From assembly GCA_035290045.1 (NCBI GenBank), contig DATDVH010000005.1:1-8015 (forward strand): a DNA stretch of 8,015 nucleotides. Reading direction: 5' to 3'. Of this stretch, positions 1 through 5,326 are shown piece after piece. The position numbers and the translations under genes were made by a program. This DNA is from DATDVH01 sp035290045. Its GTDB lineage: Bacteria; Patescibacteriota; Microgenomatia; UBA1406; HO2-37-13b. Positions within the stretch are counted from its first letter, which is position 1. Each line of letters starts with the position of its first letter. The notes under the pieces were generated by a model that ran no database searches, was not told the DNA's origin, and worked only from the letters and a program-made list of their open reading frames with translations.

Positions 1-160
1 TATACATTCCATGCCCAGCGTGAAGGGATGCGTTTGCATTCGGAGGGGGCATCAATATCGTATATGGCGTACCTTTTTGAGGAGCTTTCAAATACCCTTC
101 TTTTTCCCAAAAATGATAGATTTTTTCCTCGTGAAGTGAAGCAGCGAATTGAACATCCAT
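1..160 (-). CDS. valS: Valyl-tRNA synthetase, N-terminal fragment (runs off left edge)
   Basis: This is the first 53 codons of a class I aminoacyl-tRNA synthetase; the rest lies beyond base 1. Seen: an N-terminal stretch with IYHFWEKEGYLKA (residues 14-26), typical of the Val/Ile/Leu group, then the nucleotide-binding signature MPPPNANASLHAGH (37-50), where HAGH is the local form of the HIGH motif that binds ATP. Family knowledge: PPPN followed by the HIGH box favours valyl-tRNA synthetase over IleRS or LeuRS, which would make this the cytoplasmic enzyme charging tRNA-Val. The ATG at 158-160 is chosen because the conserved region begins at the usual distance from it and a promoter sits immediately upstream. 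There is no Shine-Dalgarno sequence. It diverges from the YYY membrane protein gene, with 66 bases between the two start codons. Editing and KMSKS regions are outside the window, so a related synthetase is not fully excluded. Confidence 0.87.
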   Translation of the reverse strand, partial: MDVQFAASLHEEKIYHFWEKEGYLKAPQKGTPYTILMPPPNANASLHAGHGMY

Positions 161-169
161 AATTGACAA

Positions 170-198
170 ACTATATCAAAAAAAGACACATAATTCAA
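170..198 (-). promoter_or_regulatory. Promoter of valS, leaderless geometry
   Basis: Read on the minus strand, TTGAAT (193-198) and TATAGT (170-175) are separated by exactly 17 bases, matching sigma-70 type -35 (4/6) and -10 (5/6) boxes. Only 9 bases separate the -10 box from the ATG at 160, so transcription should begin at or 1-3 bases before the start codon. No ribosome-binding site fits in that space. The leaderless reading is inferred from spacing. Confidence 0.65.
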
Positions 199-210
199 CC
201 ATGCGTGTTT

Positions 211-216
211 TATAAT
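211..216 (+). promoter_or_regulatory. -10 box of the YYY/DUF2298 gene
   Basis: An exact TATAAT lies 10 bases before the ATG at 227, with no Shine-Dalgarno sequence between. A start site 6-8 bases downstream would leave a leader of about 2-4 bases. I see no good -35 box at 16-18 bases upstream. The TTGACA at 163-168 is too far away to serve. The promoter may depend on its -10 region or on an activator. Confidence 0.55.
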
Positions 217-226
217 ACTTTCTAAT

Positions 227-2395
227 ATGTCATGGATATACACGTCGCTTCAATGGTATTTTATGCTTGCGATTATGGGCTTGATCTTTTTCCCTACAGC
301 AAAAAAAATGCTCGGAAAAGTGTTTTACGATGATGGATATGCTTTTTCAAAAGTCATTGCGATTTTGATCATTAGTTATGTTGTATTTGTATTCGGATCA
401 TTTAAGTTGATTGCATTCACCCAAAAAGGGATTCTTTTCATCATAGGATCAGGCATTCTGTTGAATATATTCCTTTTGTTTCGGCAGTCAAAACAACGCC
501 TCCAATTATTTTCTTACCAAAAACTTCTGATGATTGTATTTGAGGAACTGTTGTTTTTGGCTTCCTTTCTTTTTTGGATATATGTAAGGGGTCAAGAACC
601 TTCAATAAAAGATCTTGAAAAAATGATGGATTTCGGTTTTATCAATAGCCTTTTACGATCCTCTTTTTTTCCCCCATCTGACATGTGGTTTGCAGGACAC
701 ACCGTCAATTATTATTATTTCGGTCATTTGACAGGCGCAGTGTTAACCAAGCTTTCAAACCTCCCATCAGTAAAAACCTATAACCTCATCCTCGCCACAC
801 TTTTTGCGCTCGGGATCACTCAAGGATTTTCTCTGTGTTTTACCCTTATATATCAAGGATTATCTAGTTCTGCTCTACAGAGCATAAATAGAAAAATAAA
901 AAAAGGGAGAATAATGCTTCATACGATTTTCGGTGGAATAATAGGTACGTTTCTCCTTAACTTTGGCGGCAATCTACATACTATATATCTTTTTACCAGA
1001 GGGTATGCTAACGATGGTCCAATTCCTTTTTGGAAAATAATGAATATATTTAACCCTACTGCGTATTGGTATCCGAATGCCACACGCCTCATCCCCTTTA
1101 CTATCCACGAATTTCCTCTTTACTCGTATGTAGTGGCAGATCTTCACGGACATGTATTTGATATTCCTTTTGTCCTCCTGACTCTCTCGCTTCTTTTCAC
1201 TTTTTTTATTCTCAATACATCTCATTCCGCACACAGTTCTGTGCGCAGAATTAATATAAAACGATTAAAACCATATAACCTGTTGTTATTCGGTTTGCTC
1301 ACTGCAATACACTATATGACAAATGCGTTTGATGGTCCTATCTATCTTTTATTGATAGTCATAATCATTTTTTTGTTATATAGGGCGACGCGTCTTTTTT
1401 TTCTCTCGGCAGGAATACTTATTATATCGTTTATTTCCTTTAACATGCCTTTCTCAATTCATTTCTCACCATTTGTGTCTGGTATTGGAGTCAATTGTGC
1501 TCCACAATTTTTAGTTGCATTAAAAAAAATGGGCCCGTTTCTTTTTGAACAAGGAAAATGCCAAAATTCACCCGTGTGGATGTTTATGCTTTTGTGGGGA
1601 TTTTTTTTATTCAATTTTATTTTTTTCCTTATTGCGCATATGAAAAACCAAAAAGAACATATAACAACTAATTTTATTCTTGTCCTTTTTGGCCTTTCAA
1701 CTCTCCTTCTTATTATTCCAGAATTTTTCTATGTCAAAGATATTTATCCCGCGCACTTTCGCGCCAATACCATGTTTAAATTAGGATATCAAGCATTTAT
1801 CATGATGACTATCGCATCAGCATATACGTTTATACTATTCAAACGACAGTTTCGTTTCACCTTTTTTTATCTTTTATATTTTATTTTTTATATTTTATTT
1901 TTTTCGCTTATAGCTTCCTATCCTGTATTTGCGATCTCATCGTATTATGGAAAGCTTCATAAAACACCTCAACTTGATGGATCAGGATGGGTAAACACAT
2001 TGTATCCAGAATATAAAGAAATCATTGAGTATTTCAATACAAAGGTAAAGGGACAACCAACCATATTGGAGGCGCAAGGAGACTCGTATACCACATATAA
2101 TATCGTCTCATCATATACAGGACTTTCCACTGTCGCTGGGTGGTGGGTACATGAATGGCTCTGGCGCGGCTCAAGCGACGTGGTGGGCACACGAATTCCT
2201 GACATTGAAAATATCTATCAATCAACTGATGAAGCGCTAACTCTTAATCTAATAAAGAAATATTCCATCAAGTATATTATTATTGGACCAAACGAGCGAG
2301 AAAAATATAAAACATTGAATGAGAAAAAATTTACACGTATTGGAAAAAAGATTTTTATATCTCACGATGGAAAAGGAACGATATACGAAATATGA
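227..2395 (+). CDS. YYY-motif polytopic membrane protein, DUF2298 family
   Basis: A 722-residue, very hydrophobic protein with about a dozen or more predicted membrane segments, the first at the N-terminus. Family signatures seen: EKMMDFGFIN (131-140), FPPSDMWFAGHTVNYYYFGH (148-167) containing the defining YYYxG motif, ADLHGH (about 304-309), HFRANTMFKLGYQ in the second half, and a conserved non-membrane C-terminal part (ILEAQGDSY, VAGWWVHEWLWRG, then a KYIIIGPNE strand). These match the Chlor_Arch_YYY/DUF2298 family of Archaea, Chloroflexi and CPR bacteria. Single-domain members are about 700-900 residues, so this one looks complete. The family is biochemically uncharacterised. Its architecture resembles GT-C lipid-linked sugar transferases, and glycosyltransferases lie nearby, so a role in surface glycan transfer is plausible but inferred. 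The start is supported by the -10 box directly upstream and by the lack of a better ATG. Stop is TGA. Confidence 0.9.
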   Translation: MSWIYTSLQWYFMLAIMGLIFFPTAKKMLGKVFYDDGYAFSKVIAILIISYVVFVFGSFKLIAFTQKGILFIIGSGILLNIFLLFRQSKQRLQLFSYQKLLMIVFEELLFLASFLFWIYVRGQEPSIKDLEKMMDFGFINSLLRSSFFPPSDMWFAGHTVNYYYFGHLTGAVLTKLSNLPSVKTYNLILATLFALGITQGFSLCFTLIYQGLSSSALQSINRKIKKGRIMLHTIFGGIIGTFLLNFGGNLHTIYLFTRGYANDGPIPFWKIMNIFNPTAYWYPNATRLIPFTIHEFPLYSYVVADLHGHVFDIPFVLLTLSLLFTFFILNTSHSAHSSVRRINIKRLKPYNLLLFGLLTAIHYMTNAFDGPIYLLLIVIIIFLLYRATRLFFLSAGILIISFISFNMPFSIHFSPFVSGIGVNCAPQFLVALKKMGPFLFEQGKCQNSPVWMFMLLWGFFLFNFIFFLIAHMKNQKEHITTNFILVLFGLSTLLLIIPEFFYVKDIYPAHFRANTMFKLGYQAFIMMTIASAYTFILFKRQFRFTFFYLLYFIFYILFFSLIASYPVFAISSYYGKLHKTPQLDGSGWVNTLYPEYKEIIEYFNTKVKGQPTILEAQGDSYTTYNIVSSYTGLSTVAGWWVHEWLWRGSSDVVGTRIPDIENIYQSTDEALTLNLIKKYSIKYIIIGPNEREKYKTLNEKKFTRIGKKIFISHDGKGTIYEI

Positions 2396-2398
2396 AGT

Positions 2399-2452
2399 AA
2401 GAACTCATTAGATTTGTATTAAGATTAAAATATTATTTTAATGTTCTTTTTT
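2399..2452 (+). terminator. Intrinsic terminator after the YYY gene
   Basis: AAGAAC (2399-2404) pairs with GTTCTT (2443-2448), and inside it ATTAAAA (2424-2430) pairs with TTTTAAT (2436-2442) around a 5-base loop. Six T residues (2447-2452) follow or overlap the outer arm. The stem is AT-rich, so termination may be weak. The minus strand lacks a U tract here, so it serves the plus-strand gene ending at 2395. Confidence 0.6.
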
Positions 2453-2477
2453 CACAGATTTGAAATTAAAGGTTTTT

Positions 2478-2906
2478 TTATTTTTTTTCATGTGGAGTCT
2501 GATTTTCCTTTTTTCGTCGTGTATAGAAATTATAAGCCTGAATACCAAGAGCTAAAATAAGTGAAATCAATCCTCCTATCTGCTTATCAGAACGAATTAA
2601 ATATATAGCTCCAATAATAACAGTAAAAGTTATTATGAATGAAAATATCATTCCAATTCTCTCGTTCCAAACATTTGATCCTATTACTTTTTTTTCCAAA
2701 GCTTGTCTATGTGAAGTTTGACCTTCCGTCAATTTAATAATTCTATTAGCAGAACCTTTTAAGGTTTCTTCATATTTTTTTAAGACATCTGGGTGTGGAA
2801 GTGGGCCAGTAAAAACTTCGCGTCTATGAAATTCCTTAACGAAGTTTTTCTGTTGGTCTTTGTTATTTTTGGAGGAGGTTATTTGATTTTCCGATGATTG
2901 ATTCAT
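2478..2906 (-). CDS. DUF2335 family small two-TM membrane protein
   Basis: A 142-residue protein. Seen: a polar Ser/Asn/Gln-rich N-terminus (1-22), then HRREVFTGPLPHPDVLKKYE (27-46), the hallmark GPLP-P-x-x-L-x-x-Y motif of DUF2335, a helical stretch with E61-x-Q...R67 (about 51-75), and two membrane segments (about 84-104 and 109-128) joined by a very short turn (RSDK). The tail is strongly basic (RRKK...HEKK). Length and order match the family, whose function is not established. By the positive-inside rule the basic tail should be cytoplasmic, making a hairpin with both ends inside. It is the second gene of a pair, overlapping the upstream small gene by 44 bases, so the two are almost certainly co-transcribed and perhaps translationally coupled. 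No Shine-Dalgarno sequence precedes the ATG, and there is no later in-frame ATG before the conserved motif. Confidence 0.85.
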   Translation of the reverse strand: MNQSSENQITSSKNNKDQQKNFVKEFHRREVFTGPLPHPDVLKKYEETLKGSANRIIKLTEGQTSHRQALEKKVIGSNVWNERIGMIFSFIITFTVIIGAIYLIRSDKQIGGLISLILALGIQAYNFYTRRKKENQTPHEKK

Positions 2907-3120
2907 ATTGTTTGATTGCAGAAAACAAATCTTGTCCTACTATTTCCCAATCTCTTTTCAACGCATTAAAATCTGCTTCTTCTTCATTGTTACTATAATT
3001 ATAGACATCCAGATTTCCAAACAAATCAAGCACTCTAGCAGTGCCTTTCCAAAAACTAGGAACATGAGATAAATTACTAAAGTAAGACGTAGTTAATTGC
3101 ATACTTTTATATTTTCTCAT
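2863..3120 (-). CDS. Conserved small soluble protein, partner of DUF2335
   Basis: An 85-residue protein with no signal peptide or membrane segment. Seen: a core PSFWKGTARVLDLFGNL (21-37), a YNYSNNEEEAD acidic turn (40-50), and ALKRDWEIVGQDLFSAI (53-69), the last probably an amphipathic helix. From memory of the family, small proteins with a SFW-G-AR-LDL / AD-AL--DW--VG-DL pattern sit directly upstream of DUF2335 genes in diverse bacteria; I cannot confirm that here. No function is known to me. The start is uncertain. ATG 3120 gives 85 residues. ATG 3102 (Met7) gives 79 residues and fits a -35/-10 pair placed for leaderless initiation, and the conserved core begins after either. The 44-base overlap with the next gene in another frame suggests tight stoichiometry or coupling. 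Confidence 0.75.
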   Translation of the reverse strand: MRKYKSMQLTTSYFSNLSHVPSFWKGTARVLDLFGNLDVYNYSNNEEEADFNALKRDWEIVGQDLFSAIKQYESIIGKSNNLLQK

Positions 3121-3139
3121 AGAAAAAAATACTTGTCAA
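3111..3139 (-). promoter_or_regulatory. Possible promoter of the small-protein/DUF2335 pair
   Basis: On the minus strand a perfect TTGACA (3134-3139) is followed, 17 bases later, by GAAAAT (3111-3116), a 4/6 match to a -10 box. Eight bases after that comes ATG 3102, which is Met7 of the small protein. If correct, the ATG at 3120 lies inside the promoter and is not the start. The -10 box is weak, and TATAAA at 22 bases spacing is a poorer alternative. Confidence 0.4.
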
Positions 3140-3259
3140 ATGATTAAAAAAATAATTTTATTTTTTACGTACGAATTATTGTTCGTGTACTCTGAATAGT
3201 TAAAAAAAGAATTTATCTATATCACATACATAAAACAACAAAAAAACCATTGACAGAAT

Positions 3260-3285
3260 GCCTATTTTCTGATAGGCTTTTTTTT
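3260..3285 (+). terminator. Terminator-like hairpin with T8 tract
   Basis: GCCTAT (3260-3265) pairs perfectly with ATAGGC (3272-3277) around the loop TTTCTG, followed by eight T residues (3278-3285). This is a textbook intrinsic terminator on the plus strand, but no plus-strand gene precedes it within 800 bases. It may end an unannotated small RNA or antisense transcript, or block read-through. A competing stem CAGAA (3254-3258) with TTCTG (3267-3271) would disrupt it. Confidence 0.6.
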
Positions 3286-3287
3286 AC

Positions 3288-3309
3288 TTCCGACAGATAC
3301 ATATCGGAA
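3288..3309. repeat. Hairpin, 6-bp perfect inverted repeat
   Basis: TTCCGA (3288-3293) and TCGGAA (3304-3309) form a perfect 6-bp stem with a 10-base loop, located 2 bases after the T8 tract of the preceding hairpin. There is no T tract on its plus-strand side. On the minus strand it would be close to the 5' end of any transcript started by the TATAAT at 3316-3321. Confidence 0.5.
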
Positions 3310-3315
3310 AGAACT

Positions 3316-3321
3316 ATTATA
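3316..3321 (-). promoter_or_regulatory. Orphan TATAAT box inside the hairpin cluster
   Basis: A perfect minus-strand TATAAT lies between two hairpins. A transcript from it would start near 3309, open with the 3288-3309 hairpin, continue into the 3260-3277 hairpin, and meet a run of seven U residues near 3241-3247. A 26-codon ORF (3222-3302) is present but has no supporting feature. No strong -35 box is visible at 16-18 bases. In such AT-rich DNA a chance match is possible. Confidence 0.25.
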
Positions 3322-3377
3322 AGGGCATTACTATTTGTCGTAATCTAAGCGAACGGTAGTGATGCTCTTTCTTTTTT
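3321..3377 (+). terminator. Long 13-bp hairpin followed by pyrimidine/T tract
   Basis: Bases 3321-3333 pair with 3357-3369 over 13 consecutive positions, including two G-T wobble pairs that keep the RNA fold intact on this strand. The loop is 23 bases, with a possible inner TCG/CGA pairing. Right after the stem comes TCTTTTTT (3370-3377). It resembles an intrinsic terminator on the plus strand or the 3' end of a structured RNA. On the minus strand it lies about 20 bases after the stop of the 50-residue gene but lacks a U tract there. The region 3121-3388 holds no convincing protein gene. Confidence 0.45.
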
Positions 3378-3388
3378 ATAAACTCATT

Positions 3389-3541
3389 TTATAAATGAAA
3401 AATACTGACTGGAATCCGTAAATTTTTCTTCATAAGCATTTCAAACTGATTTTTTGCAAAAAGAGCCCATTCTTTTTTGATCAATGGTCTGTATGATTTT
3501 CCAACCTTACGTACGATAGAGTAAGAATAATTTTGTTTCAT
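3389..3541 (-). CDS. 50-residue basic small protein, unrecognised
   Basis: A 50-codon ORF from ATG (3539-3541) to TAA (3389-3391). The product begins MKQNYSYSIVRKVGKSYRPL and continues IKKEWALFAKNQFEMLMKKN to the end LRIPVSIFHL. It is rich in Lys/Arg (12 of 50) with few acidic residues, has one Trp in a likely amphipathic helix (about 21-39), and has no signal peptide. A TTGACA/17/TACACT promoter points straight at the ATG with 6 bases between, the same arrangement as at larger genes in this window, which is the main reason for believing it. I do not recognise the family; nucleic-acid or membrane-surface binding would fit the charge but is a guess. It is transcribed alone, between the phosphodiesterase gene and the hairpin cluster. 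Confidence 0.6.
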   Translation of the reverse strand: MKQNYSYSIVRKVGKSYRPLIKKEWALFAKNQFEMLMKKNLRIPVSIFHL

Positions 3542-3547
3542 GACTAT

Positions 3548-3576
3548 AGTGTAAAAAGAATCTCTTTATCTGTCAA
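3548..3576 (-). promoter_or_regulatory. Promoter of the 50-residue gene, leaderless geometry
   Basis: On the minus strand a perfect -35 TTGACA (3571-3576), a 17-base spacer and TACACT (3548-3553, 4/6) precede the ATG at 3541 by 6 bases. Transcription should start at or within a base or two of the A of the ATG. A second box, TATAGT, lies at 3543-3548, too close to the ATG to act as the -10. The remaining bases 3577-3725 show no gene, hairpin or terminator that I can support. Confidence 0.55.
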
Positions 3577-3725
3577 GTCTCATAGTAAAATACAATATAA
3601 ATATAAGACACCCTATAGTTAAAGTGTAAACTACAGACTACTACAATGATACAAATAGTTAATCACTCTTCTATTAAAACTATGTGGATATTGTGTGTAT
3701 AGGTAAATAAGAATAAAAAAGGATA

Positions 3726-4490
3726 CTAAATCTGAAGAATTTTTTGGAATAATGAGGTATTTTTGGTTTTGATACCATCTATGGATATTAAAGTCAATTT
3801 TTTGAGCTCACTTTCTTTATCAGTACCCCAGACAAACACTTTGAAACCAAGAGCTTTCAGATCATCCACAAATTCTTTTGTGGCAAAACGATAAAAAAGA
3901 GATATGCCATCAAGTTTAATTTTCCTGAATTTTTTTTTAAGAAGAATTATTGCAATACGTGAAAATAAAATAGCAACAAAAACAAGGAAAACTCTAATGA
4001 CCCTCCGACGATAAAAATCTTGACTATCAGTGATACTTGAACTTAAAAAATATTCCCCATACGGTATTTCTTCTTGTATTTCAAACAAGGTATTCATATC
4101 AAACGAAGAAAAATAAACCCGTTTGAAATAACCATGTTTCTTAAATAAATAAATAATCTCATAGACACTCGCTTTATCTTTGATATCAATATCAAGTATT
4201 TTTTTACTCGTCTTAAAAAGGGGTAATACTTCTCTCAGACTCAAAACCCCAAGATGTTTGATGTCTGAGAAATTCACCTCATCAATCAGTACAGTATGAC
4301 CATTTGTTTTTATCCCGCGATCATGAGAAATTACTATGATATTATCTTTTGTTTTTCGCACATCCACCTCAATTGCGTCAACAAAATCATCAGAAAGTGA
4401 TTTTTTAATCGTTTCAATTTTATTTTCATGTACGCCTGATCCACCACCTCTATGGGCAATACAAATAATACGGTTACTCATTAAATTCAT
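3726..4490 (-). CDS. Glycerophosphodiester phosphodiesterase-like protein with central TM segment
   Basis: A 254-residue GDPD-family (TIM-barrel) protein. Seen: IAHRGGG (11-17) with the catalytic-type His13-Arg14, HEN..ET (21-27) in place of the usual PENT, AIEVDVRKTKD (39-49) supplying the metal-binding Glu41/Asp43, VISHD (53-57) with the second catalytic-type His56, LDIDIK (99-104) where the family normally has a Glu-x-Lys, YFSSFD (126-131), and the C-terminal VFVWGTD...IDGIKTKN (218-244). All motifs are in order. The family hydrolyses glycerophosphodiesters to sn-glycerol 3-phosphate and an alcohol. Unusual is a hydrophobic block (about 164-184) flanked by RRR and KKK inside the barrel, which could anchor it to the membrane. 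The gene overlaps the upstream glycosyltransferase by 17 bases. Met4 (ATG 4479-4481, overlapping the stop as ATGAGTAA) is an equally good start. There is no Shine-Dalgarno sequence, so translational coupling is likely. Confidence 0.85.
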   Translation of the reverse strand: MNLMSNRIICIAHRGGGSGVHENKIETIKKSLSDDFVDAIEVDVRKTKDNIIVISHDRGIKTNGHTVLIDEVNFSDIKHLGVLSLREVLPLFKTSKKILDIDIKDKASVYEIIYLFKKHGYFKRVYFSSFDMNTLFEIQEEIPYGEYFLSSSITDSQDFYRRRVIRVFLVFVAILFSRIAIILLKKKFRKIKLDGISLFYRFATKEFVDDLKALGFKVFVWGTDKESELKKLTLISIDGIKTKNTSLFQKILQI

Positions 4491-5307
4491 TGATAAAAAG
4501 TGTTAATTGATGTTTTAATTCGTCAAAATAATGTGATATTTTTTTAACTTTTAATTTTTTTTCTAACAGGGGATAGTTTGAACCACCCATTTTGTAATCA
4601 AAAATTTTTTTATATATCCCACCACTATTATTTGAAAAATGATATAGCCACGCAAGCGCATATTTTTTAAACACGTTAAAATGTCCTTCTTTTTTGAACC
4701 GGCGCATAGAAAAAGTAATTTTTACGTTTTTAAGGACATAAGCACAAACACCATATTTTCGCGCGCGTGACACTATCTCATAATCTTCTGAAAAAAACAA
4801 TTTTTCATTAAAGCCGCCCAAAAAATGAAAATACTCTTTTTCAAATATCATTGAACCGCCTGCTGATATTGGTCTGCCAAAATTTTGAGACACTTCAATA
4901 AAAAAATTTGCGAGACTAAAAATAATAGAGTCTTGATAGTATTTTTTTGAAACATGAAAAAGAGGTATAAAAATCAAAGATTTGTTTGACCGCATTGCTT
5001 TGAAACAATTTCCTATAAAATACATATTTATTCGTGAATCAGCATCTAAAAATATAAGATAACGCCCCCGTGCATGACGTGCTCCCCAATTGCGCTGAAA
5101 TGACACATTTCGTTTTGTAACACTATGAACATATATGGGTAGAGAAAAATCTTGGGCTAACTCCAATGTCTTATCTGACGAATGACCATCTATCACAATC
5201 GTCTCAAATGACTTTTCTTTTTGTTTTTGAAGATCCTTCAACAGTTTGGGTAAAAACCGTTCTTCATTCAAAGTTGGTATAATAATAGAAAAATAAGGAG
5301 CATCCAT
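4474..5307 (-). CDS. Family 2 glycosyltransferase (GT-A fold)
   Basis: A 277-residue soluble glycosyltransferase. Seen: FSIIIPTLNEERFL (6-19) for the nucleotide-binding start, ETIVIDGHSSDKT (35-47), RNWGARHARGRYLIFLDAD (72-90) ending in the DxD-type metal/nucleotide-sugar motif Asp88-Ala-Asp90, AGGSMIFEKEYF (149-160), GGFNEKLFFSEDYE (164-177) with the acidic ED motif (174-175) expected to hold the catalytic base, and a basic MRRFKK loop near 206. No membrane segment is obvious, so it is cytoplasmic or peripheral. Family enzymes move a sugar from a nucleotide donor to a lipid, protein or glycan; the substrate cannot be read here. The start matches the usual distance to the IIPTLNEE strand and lies 7 bases after a TATAAT. 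It is the first gene of an operon with the phosphodiesterase-like gene. Confidence 0.88.
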   Translation of the reverse strand: MDAPYFSIIIPTLNEERFLPKLLKDLQKQKEKSFETIVIDGHSSDKTLELAQDFSLPIYVHSVTKRNVSFQRNWGARHARGRYLIFLDADSRINMYFIGNCFKAMRSNKSLIFIPLFHVSKKYYQDSIIFSLANFFIEVSQNFGRPISAGGSMIFEKEYFHFLGGFNEKLFFSEDYEIVSRARKYGVCAYVLKNVKITFSMRRFKKEGHFNVFKKYALAWLYHFSNNSGGIYKKIFDYKMGGSNYPLLEKKLKVKKISHYFDELKHQLTLFINEFNE

Positions 5308-5313
5308 ATTTTA

Positions 5314-5319
5314 TATTAT
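5314..5319 (+). promoter_or_regulatory. -10 box of the plus-strand glycosyltransferase
   Basis: TATTAT (5/6 match) ends 7 bases before the ATG at 5327, with no ribosome-binding site between, so transcription would begin at the start codon. It overlaps by five bases the -10 box of the divergent gene. No convincing -35 box is seen at 16-18 bases upstream, where the DNA already codes for the other glycosyltransferase. Confidence 0.5.
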
Positions 5320-5320
5320 A
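5315..5320 (-). promoter_or_regulatory. -10 box of the glycosyltransferase/phosphodiesterase operon
   Basis: A perfect minus-strand TATAAT ends 7 bases before the ATG at 5307. TG lies directly upstream of the box, near but not in the exact extended -10 position. No strong -35 box is visible, and any such box would lie inside the divergent gene's coding sequence. Leaderless initiation is inferred from the spacing. Confidence 0.55.
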
Positions 5321-5326
5321 CAAAGT

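Noticed and set aside
163..168. Perfect plus-strand TTGACA before the YYY gene
   Set aside because: It is 42 bases from the TATAAT at 211 and has no -10 box at 16-18 bases; it more likely reflects AT-rich chance.
974..1234. Minus-strand ORF of 86 codons inside the YYY gene
   Set aside because: It lies antisense to a well-supported membrane protein gene, has no domain or promoter, and has the composition expected from the opposite frame.
1861..1912. Long T-rich tract in the YYY gene
   Set aside because: It is in frame and encodes a Phe/Tyr/Ile/Leu-rich membrane segment, so it needs no separate explanation.
1969..2225. Two overlapping minus-strand ORFs (78 and 63 codons)
   Set aside because: They are antisense to the conserved C-terminal domain of the YYY protein, with no recognisable motif or start signal.
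3169..3190. Imperfect inverted repeat ACGAA/TTCGT around 3170-3188
   Set aside because: The stem is only about 5 bp in AT-rich DNA with no T tract and no link to a gene start.
3250..3278. Plus-strand TTGACA with TAGGCT 17 bases later
   Set aside because: The -10 match is only 3/6 and falls inside the terminator stem; a hairpin is the better reading.
3222..3302. 26-codon minus-strand ORF downstream of the orphan TATAAT
   Set aside because: It overlaps the hairpins, has no ribosome-binding site or leaderless spacing (13 bases from the box), and encodes nothing recognisable.
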